Below are positions 23,400 through 32,968 of a DNA stretch of 64,000 nucleotides, piece after piece. The notes below the pieces were generated by a model, which saw nothing but the letters and a program-made list of their open reading frames with translations, was not told the DNA's origin and did not search any database. Within the stretch, counting starts at the first letter, position 1; every line of letters starts with the position of its first letter. Source of the stretch: Lonicera japonica (lineage: Eukaryota > Streptophyta > Magnoliopsida > Dipsacales > Caprifoliaceae). The translations under genes and the position numbers were made by a program. The stretch covers positions 14,424,501 through 14,488,500 of the forward strand of contig CM038469.1 of the NCBI GenBank assembly GCA_021464415.1, given 5' to 3'.

Positions 23400-23667
23400 T
23401 CTGCACCAGAGCCCAATTGGTCTTCGTATTAAAGCTCGATCGGTCTTTGTGCCAAAACATGATCGGTCTCTTTGCACTGAAATCCAATTCGTCTTCTGTA
23501 CCAAAAGCCTGATTAGTTTAATGTATCGAAGTTTGATCAGTTTTTAGTATCCAAAAAATCCAAATGGTTTATTGCATGGAAGCCCCGATCGGTCTGCACC
23601 AAAGCCCGGTCGATCTTTTGTACCAAAACTCCGATTGCTCTCTGCACCAAAACTCCGATTGGTGTTG
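23400..23667. repeat. 24-bp degenerate minisatellite, right portion
   Basis: About ten units of roughly 24 bp follow the pattern AAAGC(C/T)CGAT(C/T)GGTCTNTGTACC (for example 23432-23455 and 23595-23667). Two or three further units lie at about 20575-20630, on the other side of the solo LTR. In one minus-strand frame the least decayed units read as an eight-residue repeat (NRSFGAES, NRSFGTKD, RPGFGAD). Unit length varies through indels. Confidence 0.7.
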
Positions 23668-23813
23668 TGATAAATTTTAATACTCGTAAGCGCACGAATC
23701 AATTTATAATATAGCATATAAGCGAGGTCGATCCCATTGGTGTTGTGATAAATTTTAATACTTGCAAGCGCACAAATCAATTTATGATATAGCGTATAAG
23801 CGAGGTCGATCCC
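23658..23813. repeat. Two tandem 78-bp units
   Basis: Both units run ATTGGTGTTGTGATAAATTT ... AGCGAGGTCGATCCC (23658-23735 and 23736-23813) and differ at about five positions. The second unit is the left end of an LTR-like block, so this appears to be an LTR terminus duplicated in tandem. Confidence 0.9.
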
Positions 23814-24756
23814 ATAGAGACTCACACAATATGTGTTAAATTTTGTTTTGTTAATCTTTCACTAATCCCTAATCTAGCCAAGAATAATTGATGAGAATCA
23901 AACTAATTAAATAAATCAAATTAAAATAAAGTAAAGTAAGTAAATTAAACTAATAGAACTAAATTAAATACTACTAAGCAAGATAACAAAATTAATGAAT
24001 TAATTGACTAGGGTTTTGGAATCATATATTTAATAGTATTCATGCGCATAAATTATACTCTTATCTCGCACTAATTTGGTCTCTCAACTCTATTAGATGC
24101 GGAAAATAAAATCATTAAAGTCCAATTAATTAAAGAAATCCAATTGTAATTCTTCCACAGCCAAACTAATGTATAAAATCAAAACACTCACTAGATCCGT
24201 CAAAACACATGCTATATCCGCTCTTAACAAATCATAAGGTGAATCCAATAAAAAATAATGAGAATCCAACTTTATTTTTTATCAATTAAAATAGACATCC
24301 AGTAGGAAAAACTGTATTTAACATTAATAAATTGGTAGAGTTAATTGGCATGAATACGTACAAAGGAATCAATTAAATATACTCATTCTAACCCTAGCAC
24401 AAATTTACGCTAGCATGATAAAAATTAAATAACAAATAAGATTAAAAGAAAACTTACTTAGCATTAATAAAAAATAATATAAAGTCTTCGATCTTCAAAA
24501 CTTCAAAGTAAAAGAATAAGAAAAAAATAAAAAAATTAAGAAGATGAAGAGGAAGGCTCGACAGTGGCTGTTGCTGCTCTTCAATTACGTGGCCATCCTC
24601 TCCATTTATAATTTGGAAAATCCTCATTTAATTAGGATTAGGTTTATTTATGAGCTTAGGCTAATTTTTGATAGATAGTTGGGCTCCATCTCTATTAATA
24701 CCAAATGGGCTGGCTGTTTAAGTATATGATTTTGGGCCCATATTAAAATACAACTT
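23741..24756 (-). repeat. LTR-like block running into the assembly gap
   Basis: Its left end (TGATAAATTTTAATACTTGC...TATAGCGTATAAGCGAGGTCGATCC) resembles the corresponding end of the Athila-type LTRs at 48191 and 58085 (TAGCGTATAAGTAGGAGTCGATCC). The following AT-rich sequence, with a region near 24300-24440 containing sparse CTAACCCTAGCAC-type motifs, fits a distant LTR of the same class. Its other end would lie in or beyond the 100-N gap. No coding sequence is seen. Confidence 0.5.
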
Positions 24757-24856
24757 NNNNNNNNNNNNNNNNNNNNNNNNNNNNNNNNNNNNNNNNNNNN
24801 NNNNNNNNNNNNNNNNNNNNNNNNNNNNNNNNNNNNNNNNNNNNNNNNNNNNNNNN
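24757..24856. other. Assembly gap (100 N)
   Basis: Exactly 100 undetermined bases, a conventional placeholder for a gap of unknown size. It lies next to an LTR-like repeat, a likely cause of the assembly break. Confidence 0.98.
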
Positions 24857-27694
24857 AAATGAATTCTAGTAATTTTCATGTAGCAATTGATTATTTTATG
24901 GTTCTAGCTAATTGATACAAAAGGTGACTTAGTTTTGTAAACAAGGAATAGTCTGAATCTATTGATTATTTCATCCTCGAGATCGGCATGACTTTGTTTT
25001 TCAATTCTTCCAGTTTTCTTTTATCCTTGAAATCGGCATGAATTCGTGTTTCATCCTTGAACATAATTAAATTTAACGTTTATGCAATATTATAAGACTC
25101 ATAAGCTTTGCATTATGCAATGGAATATGTTCAAGATTTATATTGTTTGAACTACTTTCTTACATATCAGTACAATCTGTGCATCCTTATAAATACATTT
25201 AATCACATTGAACAAAATACACTTTGAGAAAGTTTTTTCAAGAAACATTTTATCAAACACTTTATGGGTCTCAACCTGAATCTAGAGATTCAAAAGAAAC
25301 TGCAAAATTGAAAGGAAGTACGTCCCTTAATGCAAATGATGCACAACCACTTGGATCAACACAAACTCACAAAGGGGAAGGAAAAAAAAATCTAAAACAA
25401 AAGACTAAAATCAAATAATTGAATCCTCATAGAAGGAGGGCAACTTAAAATGCAAATCAATCGGAAGCGGCGAATGAGTAATTTAGGATAAATAAACGAA
25501 TAGATGAAATGGGAAAAGAATGGGAACGCATATAACTCCTGCTGATTAGAATTCCAAAACTGAAGCAGCAACTGGAGGAGGCAGAGAAATCCATGAAAAT
25601 TCAGATTAATCTATCTCGATTGCTGATACTAATCAAATAAAATTGTAACCCTCGCTTGTTAAATTATAGATTAAATACAAATCCAAAGATATTTGAATTC
25701 GGATCAAAATTCATCCCACAATATACGTAAGACCTAATTAAGAAAGAAGCAAAATGAAGAACTATCGTATGAGTGATCCCAGAAGCAAACCTCTTAAATA
25801 AAAAACGACATAAACACTAAAAACATCGTTAGTGTATTTCATCATTGTACATATGACACTAATCCATCTCAAATATGAAAATCATATCTTTCTCGCATCC
25901 CAAGTGATAATAACATGCGTTCCAACTCAAAAATCATTCATATTGTCAACGCTTAAACCTAAACTTTTGAAGTAGTGTACTATATATATAAGAAAGAATT
26001 TGAGAATGAATGATTGAAGGATTATATGTACTCCCGGTAAAGAGAAAAAGAAGTCAAATTTTGCAAGCCTTTATAATAAGCACACCTTCAACCTTCACAG
26101 CTTCTTTAATACAAAATAATATATGAAGATGGATGGAATTATAGGCATGAAGAACTTAATGTGTGTGTTTCCTCTTTCCCTTCATGTTTCATCAAAATAG
26201 ATAGCACGCACATTACCACTTGTTAGGATCAGCCAACTTTGATTAAACGTACACCACTGTTTCGAGAAACCAAATCTCAAATTTAGTAGGATCAACATAT
26301 AGAATCAAAAAAAGAAATACCATCTTCGAATAAAACTCAATAGTCCGAATCAAATTCAACAAAACAAAAGAATTAGAACAAAATGAATACAATTAGAAGG
26401 CTCGCAACCTTAGAAGCATAAATAATATAATATATGTAGTCGAAATACACCTTGCTAAAGTTTGAAAGTTCCATGAAAACTATTGAAGCACTTTTTGCCT
26501 TTTCTTCTTTGGTCATTAGCTACATATTGGTAGTTGAAAATATGAGACTTTAGACGAATTAGTTAAGGCAGATTGTGAACTAATCCTATGTTAGCTAAGC
26601 TTACCTTAACTTTGATTCTATGGCAGAGATTCTTCATATCACTTTTTTTTTAACCAAAACTCTGTGTAAGAGTGCCAAACTTTAAACTATCAATCTATCA
26701 TCATATATGTACTGAAGCTTCAGTACGGTTCTCATCAGAAATACAAGGTCATTCCATTAAACTCAATTAGGCATTAAATCAAACATGTGGAACGCAAGAT
26801 ACCTTTTAGGCTTTACAAAACAATGGAATACGAACCCAAATAAAGAGAATGAACCGTAAAAATGCAGATGCCCAGGGGAAAGAAATGCTGAAAATACTGG
26901 AAAGCTTACCTTTATGCGCACTTGTCAGTGCAATGTTGTATTATATATTTGTATGATATGAAGATAAAATTGAACAATTAATATAGGGAGGATAAAGATC
27001 TGGAGTGCATTAAGGCTACACCTGAATATTCGTCCTAGACGTTAAAGGAACCACTGCCTAAACTGCGCGTAATGGCAAAATAGCCATTATAAATTAATAC
27101 TCCATATATAGTGAGAAATGCGTCTCTCTTTAAAAATCGAAGCCTTTCTTATATGTTCTACTCTTTCCATTCAAATTACGTGTCCACTTTCCTTTTTAAC
27201 ATGACTCAAATTTATAGTCCCATTCCCTATTTGATGCGCATAATTAAGAAAATTTATTATTGAGTTGACAATTGGCGAGATTGAAATTATTGTTTTATTA
27301 ATTATTAGTAAAAGTGGAATTATCAATTTAAGACATGGGAAATATCTTGTTGCAAAATAATCAAAGATTTAGACATTTTTGTCAAATTTTTGACCTAAAT
27401 AGCTAGACAAACGTGGGAGATCCAGACGATGAAAACAAATGGTTCACAAAGGTATATGTTCTAATACCATAGAAAATGGATAATCCTTCACTGACACAAA
27501 TGAATCAGGAAACAATCATAAAGATGACACAAAAAAAATAATTACTTATGATTTTTTTTTAAAACTAAAGAAATAGAGACATTAATCAACAGTTGAGAAA
27601 ATGAACATAAATTTAGCAATCTCAAACCTAATTAAACAATTAGTTGAAATAATTAATATTGCATACTAAAAATTATCAATTTAGGGTTGGAAGG
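24857..27694. other. Intergenic sequence, no gene recognised
   Basis: AT-rich and stop-dense. The 64-codon frame at 25224-25418 (+) is lysine-rich with no domain features and is not called. TACTCCATATATAG (27101) and CTACTCTTTCCATTC (27158) resemble Stowaway-type termini, but no matching right end with TA duplication was found. Confidence 0.55.
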
Positions 27695-28245
27695 TAGGGG
27701 TGTGCACGGTCTGGTTGACTGGACCGTTGACCATTGGACCGGACCGGACCAAGCACTTTGGTCCTAGGAATTTTGGGACCGGACCGGACCGAATTGCTAG
27801 CTAAGACCGGATTGGACCGGACCAATTTAAACGGTCCGATTTTGGCCAGTCCAATCGGTTTGGGCTTTTTTAATAGGCCAATTTAATTTGGGCTTTTTAT
27901 CTATTTTCACACTTATTCAGCCCATTTTTCATAACATATTTATAGATATGTGAAGCCAATTTTAATGGACCAATGCTTTCTATACATACAAATAAAAATA
28001 CTTAGGTCCAAATTTCAAAAGTCTTGATACCAAAATATATAGGCCCAAAATATAATAAACTCATGTATAGTTCGGTCCGGTCCAGTTTTTGGGTATTTTT
28101 TTTGAGTCGGACTGTAGACTGGACAGAATAGTAATGGTCCAAGATTTTTCGGACCAGACTGGACTGTTGTATTTATAAAACCTGTAAAAAAATCCTATAT
28201 TTCAGTTCGGTTCATTCGGTCCGGGTCGATTTATGCACACCCCTA
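27695..28245. mobile_element. hAT-like non-autonomous element (TAGGGGTGTGCA ends)
   Basis: Terminal inverted repeats TAGGGGTGTGCACGG and TAGGGGTGTGCATAA (reverse complement of the right end) bound 551 bp. Flanks TTGGAAGG (27687-27694) and TCGAAAGG (28246-28253) match at six of eight positions, as for a decayed 8-bp duplication. Subterminal regions are packed with GGACCGGACC/GGTCCGGTCC motifs in both orientations. No transposase is present. The element at 46711-47248 has the same organisation. Confidence 0.7.
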
Positions 28246-29207
28246 TCGAAAGGTATGGGAGAATAAAGCAAGATGGAGAGAGACGTAACCTGTCAAAGAG
28301 AAAGCAAATGACCATATTGCAGCCCATTGGGTATAATGTAGCAGCCTAATCCAGGTGGACATTTAGTATGTAGCCTATATTGCAGCCCATTGGGTATTTT
28401 TTGGGTCAAAGCCCCATTGGGTTTTCCTCTTTCTCAAAGCTTGGGTCAAGTCGAATATCACATAGGTATACAAATTTCAACAGCTTTTTTGATTTTGGGT
28501 TCCAAACTTCCAATTTTGTTCTTATAATTTTTTATTTTTTTTAAACAAAAATGCTTCCAACAAAAATTGAACCTTTCCTGTTAAGCAACTTGAACTCATA
28601 TTTAATTACCGAGTTACGTAACATTATTCTCAAATATAATTATATATATGCAAGTTGCAAAACTAAACCTTTTGTTTAAAAAGAGACTGAATTCGAATAA
28701 TACTCTGGGAGACCAGGGAGGAGTCTTATTTGTTAGTAGTTCACCACTACCTACAAAGCTGAACCATTGGAGCATTTGTAGGATAAAAACATCCCCTTAT
28801 CTTATTTATGTGCTTCAATGTAGATGCCCTTATAATACCCAATCAAATATTTCTGTTTTTCTCCATACTTTGTTATTGTGAATTTTTTAATACCATCACC
28901 TCTAACTCTGAACTAAGACTAGATTTTTGCACACAAGTGATACGTGTGTGACGTCGATAAAAGTGATTTAAAGGAAGAAAAGTTAAAAAAGTAGTGACCT
29001 AGTAGTTGAGGGCATTTTATAACTCTTACATTTGCAAAGATTCAAACCTTATTGCTTACGCTACTAATATTTTTTTTTAATGAAATTACAGCACCAATTG
29101 GCCCAAACTCAATTATTTTTTCCCATGTATTCTTTAGGGCTTTGAATTGGAGATATAAGCTTCAATATATAACTTTCTAATTACAACCACTAATTAAGAA
29201 ATTGGTG
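28246..29207. other. Intergenic sequence with a small direct repeat
   Basis: The 21-bp phrase ATATTGCAGCCCATTGGGTAT occurs at about 28313-28333 and again near 28376-28396. The frame at 28648-28881 (77 codons) shows no family features. Nothing else is recognised. Confidence 0.55.
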
Positions 29208-29425
29208 TTTTTTTTGGAGTTACTAAAATTTACCCTTTTGAAGTTTACCCGCTTTTGCACTTTAATCCATGAAATTTAATTTGCATAACTCCCATCCTTA
29301 AAGTTTGAATCCAATTTTACTTCAGTCTAATACCCAATACACTGTTAGCCTTTTAGATGAAAACAGCCATGTGCCTTGCACATTGCAACTGTAGCAAGGG
29401 CAAAACCGTTTAATAGCAATATTGC

Positions 29426-29430
<5 letters not shown>

Positions 29431-29487
<57 letters not shown>
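29431..29487. repeat. CT microsatellite
   Basis: About 23 uninterrupted CT units followed by ATCTCTCTCTCC. It lies just inside the left TIR, ahead of the captured gene start, where a transcribed leader of the donor gene would be expected. Confidence 0.95.
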
Positions 29488-29732
29488 CACACACCCACTG
29501 AGTGATCAAAAGGCCAAACAAATAGTGACCAAAAGGCCAAAATTGATTCGATTCGATTCGATCAAATTCCTTAGTTTCTTTTAAATAAATCCACCATTTT
29601 TATCTGTTTCTCGAAGCTCCCCCCTCTAACAAGGCTAGCAGCCATGAACGAGCTTTTGTAGAAAAAGAATCAATCGACTCATCAAACACTTCACAAATTT
29701 TTCTGCTCGCTTCTAATCAACTCCTGTTATCC

Positions 29733-30200
29733 ATGGTTTATCTCAGAGATTCCCGCCTTTATTACACTCCTCCACTTTCTTCAATAAAACTTCATCCGTC
29801 CACTGGTCGATCTATGCGAACAATCAATTCCAATATCTACCAATTTGATCGAAGTGGCTCCTTCAACGGTTCCACAATTGAAAATTCCGTATATCTATCT
29901 AAAAATCTCATCGATTCTGTCATCGATCTCCGCCTCGGCCAACTTGCTTCTCGTCCCAATAACTCCGTCAAGTCGTCTTCTACAGATGAGGACTTTTTCG
30001 ACATCTCTTAAGCTTTCATCAATTACTCTACTTATAGCAACCATATTTCTGGCGAACTACAGAGGCTTGTGATTGCTCCAAATTCTATTAAGGATCCAAA
30101 CACGAATTCAGAGCTTGAACCGGAGCCATGCCTAGGATTTCTTCAGAGGGAAAGCTTCTCGAGTGAGATAATAGAGAATATCTCGTCGGAGGATTTTTAA
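29733..30200 (+). pseudogene. 5' fragment of an ARM-repeat (U-box/PUB4-like) protein gene, inside the MULE
   Basis: One frame runs from the ATG at 29733 through two stops. It reads MVYLRDSRLYYTPPL, then GRSMRTINSNIYQFD and LIDSVIDLRLGQLASR up to DEDFFDIS and a TAA (30009-30011). In the same frame it continues AFINYSTYSNHISGELQRL, ELEPEPCLGFLQRESFSSE and IIENISSEDF to a second TAA (about 30198). This order of motifs is that of the N-terminal region of plant ARM-repeat proteins related to U-box protein 4. Both stops can come from CAA by one C-to-T change. The ARM repeats themselves are absent, so only the first-exon portion was captured. The assignment rests on recalled family similarity. Confidence 0.65.
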
Positions 30201-30563
30201 CTGATGGTGAATATGTGTATGGATAGAAAAAGAGAGAAATAAAGAGAGATGGGTTCTCGATAATGGAGCAGTGGTGTTGATGGTGTGAGGTGGCTGAGAA
30301 AGGAGGTGGTAATGGAGGAGCGAGGGGTGTTATGGTGGAGGGATGCAATATTGTTATTGGACGGTTTTGCCCCTGCTACAGTTGCAATGTGCAAGGCACA
30401 TGGCTGTTTCAGTCCAAAAGGTTAACGGTGTACGGGGTTTTAGACTAAAGTGAAATCAGATTCAAACTTTAAAGATGTGAGTTATGCAAATTAAACTTCA
30501 TGGATTAAAGTATAAAAACGGGTAAACATCAAGGGGATAAATTTTTAATAACTCTTTTTATTG

Positions 30564-32793
30564 GTATCCGTTGAATATCTTCTTGCCCACCTCCATAAGG
30601 CCCAACTATTAAGCACTCAAAATAAACTTAATTATATTCTCAATGGGTTTCAAATTAATAAATAAAAACTTAAAAATTGGTGCATATGGATAGCTTGTTT
30701 TCATGAAATATTAGACATATTTTAATTTATTATTTCCTATATTTAAACTTAATTCATAATAAAAGACCCCCACTAAATCTAGATCGATGTCCAAGTTCAA
30801 ATCGTACCAGAGTTTTATGTAATAGTTCAATTCAAGAAAAAAAAAAGGAACAATTTAATTGAGACCTCATGGGTAATGTTAAAGCTATAATTTTTTGCAT
30901 ATATACAAAATTAGAAATGTCAACGAGAATCTAATTTTGGTTACCAGAAATCCATCACACCATGATCATACTTTGGTTTGGGAGTCTCTATCGGTTCACA
31001 AGGTGATTTATTAATTAGCTATATATATGGGAAAACCTTTGCTACCATTTTTAATTCATATAAATTACTTGCTTTATTATTCTGTCACCAAACTATTACC
31101 TTAAATCCTAAGCATACAAGATTTGTTTTATGTTTATTCCTAGATTGGTCATAAGGAAATTTAGGTGCTTCAACACGAAAGAAAAGGCAACAAATTTACA
31201 AGACAACCAAAAAGAACATTTCCAATGGTTTTGTAATTTTTTGTTTTGTGTAAATATAAATTGACATATATGATTTACACTTCAACTTTTACATTGACGC
31301 TCCTAGTTGTTTTAACAGGGCAATCGAAAAATGTGGACTTTTGGCTCCCCTTCCCTTTTTTTTTTTTCGGAATTTCAATTCGGGAAAACAATCTACAATG
31401 TGACATGTTATGTAATGAAGACATGTTAGCAAATCTATGTTATCAATTTAGTGCCAAAATTGGTAGGATTTCTCAGGTTGAACTAGTTTAATTGTAGAAA
31501 ACAATCAAATCATCATTCTAACCCAGTTTAAATCCCAAATCACCGGTTCACTGAATCAACTCGCTGGACCTCATAACCATGGAACTATTCAATAATTTTA
31601 GTAGATACTTTCAATGTCATTAACAATTTTCTTGAATAGCTAGTGTAGCAATGCACCTAGTCACATTTAAATAAGAAACATAATCTAATTTAAAACGATA
31701 GATTTGATTATTAATTATTTTAATTAGATTTCTTCCCCTAAAAAAGAGTTGGTCTGTAGTGGTTTAATCATTTAGGAATAGTTTAAGCTTTACACTGAAT
31801 TTAACCAGTTAAAAACATTGCTTGTTTATGTTGCCTCTTATAATTCGTACAGAGGTAATATTGCCTCATAATCTATGTACTACCTTAAATATATGCACAT
31901 TAATTCTACACCAAAAAATTAATATCACATTTGGTTTTACAACCCATAAGACACATAACATTCCATTTAAACAAAATAAATGCACATTAGAAGGCAATTT
32001 TATTTGCATGATAAACAATGTAAAATTAAACTATAGGATTTTTACTTACAACACCAACTAAATTATAGAATAATAATATGGTAAAATGATTGAAAAAATA
32101 ATTACTTTTATAAAAAATTAAAGATGAAATAAGTAATTTAACGAGATATTTCTTGTCTCGTATTTATTTTTATGAGAAGTTGGATGTTCATCTTTACTTT
32201 ATTTTTGTGAATTTTTTACCGCTTAAAGAATTTTATTCCATAAAAAAGTTAAAAAGTTACACAATATTTTACTGCATCACTCAACTTATTTTCAGTTCTC
32301 AACAATCTACTGCATCACTCAACTGATTTTCACTCCACAACATTTCATTGCTATTTATACACTAAAATTCCATTTGATAATAACATAAATAATAATAATA
32401 AAAATAATTAATTTATATGAGAAGTTAAAAAATGAAATTAGGCATTTTATAAGATACTCTCTATCCTTCTTTATTCTTGTGGACAATATTATTTAATCCT
32501 AAGAAAATTTTTTAAAGAGAAAAGACAAAAAATAAAAACTAATTTCACTACATATTTTAATTTATTTTTTATATTAATTATTATTATTATTATATAATTT
32601 TTCATGTTACCTCGACAGCCCCAGATACCGGTTTTCACTCCACTATGTATACGGTTTTACTCCCGCACGGATATGTCAGACTGTCGGATGAGAGAATATG
32701 GAAATGCCGGAAGAAAAAAGAAAGAAGAAAGACAACCATCAATCGACAGTTAAACCATCGAATTCAGTCGTAAATTCGAAGAAATCTCTCTCT
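30564..32793. other. Intergenic and upstream region, no gene recognised
   Basis: AT-rich. A MITE-like remnant at about 31210-31310 (AGAACATTTCCAATGG...TTTTGTGTAAAT) resembles the split MITE at 9674-12291. A direct repeat ACTGCATCACTCAACT occurs at about 32271 and 32309. Frames at 31246-31491 and 31822-32061 are not supported by any motif. The last few hundred bases are presumably the promoter of the GT43 gene, but no convincing TATA box was fixed. Confidence 0.5.
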
Positions 32794-32917
32794 CTTGATT
32801 AAACAACACATTAACTCCCAACAGCTACTCTCCATCCCTTTCCTTCAACAAATACCCCACACGCTCTCACCAATAATCTCACCATCCAAACTCCTCTCTA
32901 CTTTCTCTCTCTACAAC

Positions 32918-32940
32918 AGTAGTAGTAGTAGTAGTAGTAG
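32918..32940 (+). repeat. AGT trinucleotide microsatellite in the GT43 leader
   Basis: Seven AGT units followed by a GA run, 28 bp before the chosen start codon. In the in-frame upstream extension it would encode a serine run, as expected of a repeat-bearing 5' UTR rather than conserved protein. Confidence 0.9.
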
Positions 32941-32968
32941 AGAGAGAAAACAAACCAAACGAAAAAAC

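Larger units (their letters stand above)
29217..30554 (+). mobile_element. Pack-MULE-like element carrying a host gene fragment
   Basis: Terminal inverted repeats of about 190 bp (29217-29407 and 30363-30554) share, for example, GAGTTACTAAAATTTACCC / GAGTTATTAAAAATTTATCC, GTTTGAATC and GCCTTGCACATTGCAACTGTAGC. Flanks TTTTTTTTG (29208-29216) and TTTTTATTG (30555-30563) match at eight of nine positions, like the 9-bp duplications of Mutator-like elements. Between the TIRs are a long CT run (29431-29487), a 5'-UTR-like stretch and the start of a plant ARM-repeat protein gene. No transposase gene is present. Confidence 0.8.

Noticed and set aside
23400..23667. CRISPR-like or satellite array of 24-bp repeats
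   Set aside because: There are no unique spacers: the units are contiguous, degenerate and eukaryotic. It is a minisatellite.
23790..23813. tRNA B-box-like GGTCGATCC as part of a tRNA-derived SINE
   Set aside because: No A box at the right spacing, no poly-A tail, and the same motif is in the LTR ends at 48290 and 58190. It belongs to LTR sequence.
27101..27560. Stowaway MITE starting TACTCCATATATAG or CTACTCTTTCCATTC
   Set aside because: Only one end resembles Stowaway termini; the inverted partner with TA duplication is missing.
32795..32968. N-terminal extension of the GT43 frame from an upstream in-frame ATG
   Set aside because: The extension contains a serine run made by an AGT microsatellite and low-complexity sequence. 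The family begins with the MKL segment encoded from 32969, so this is treated as 5' UTR.
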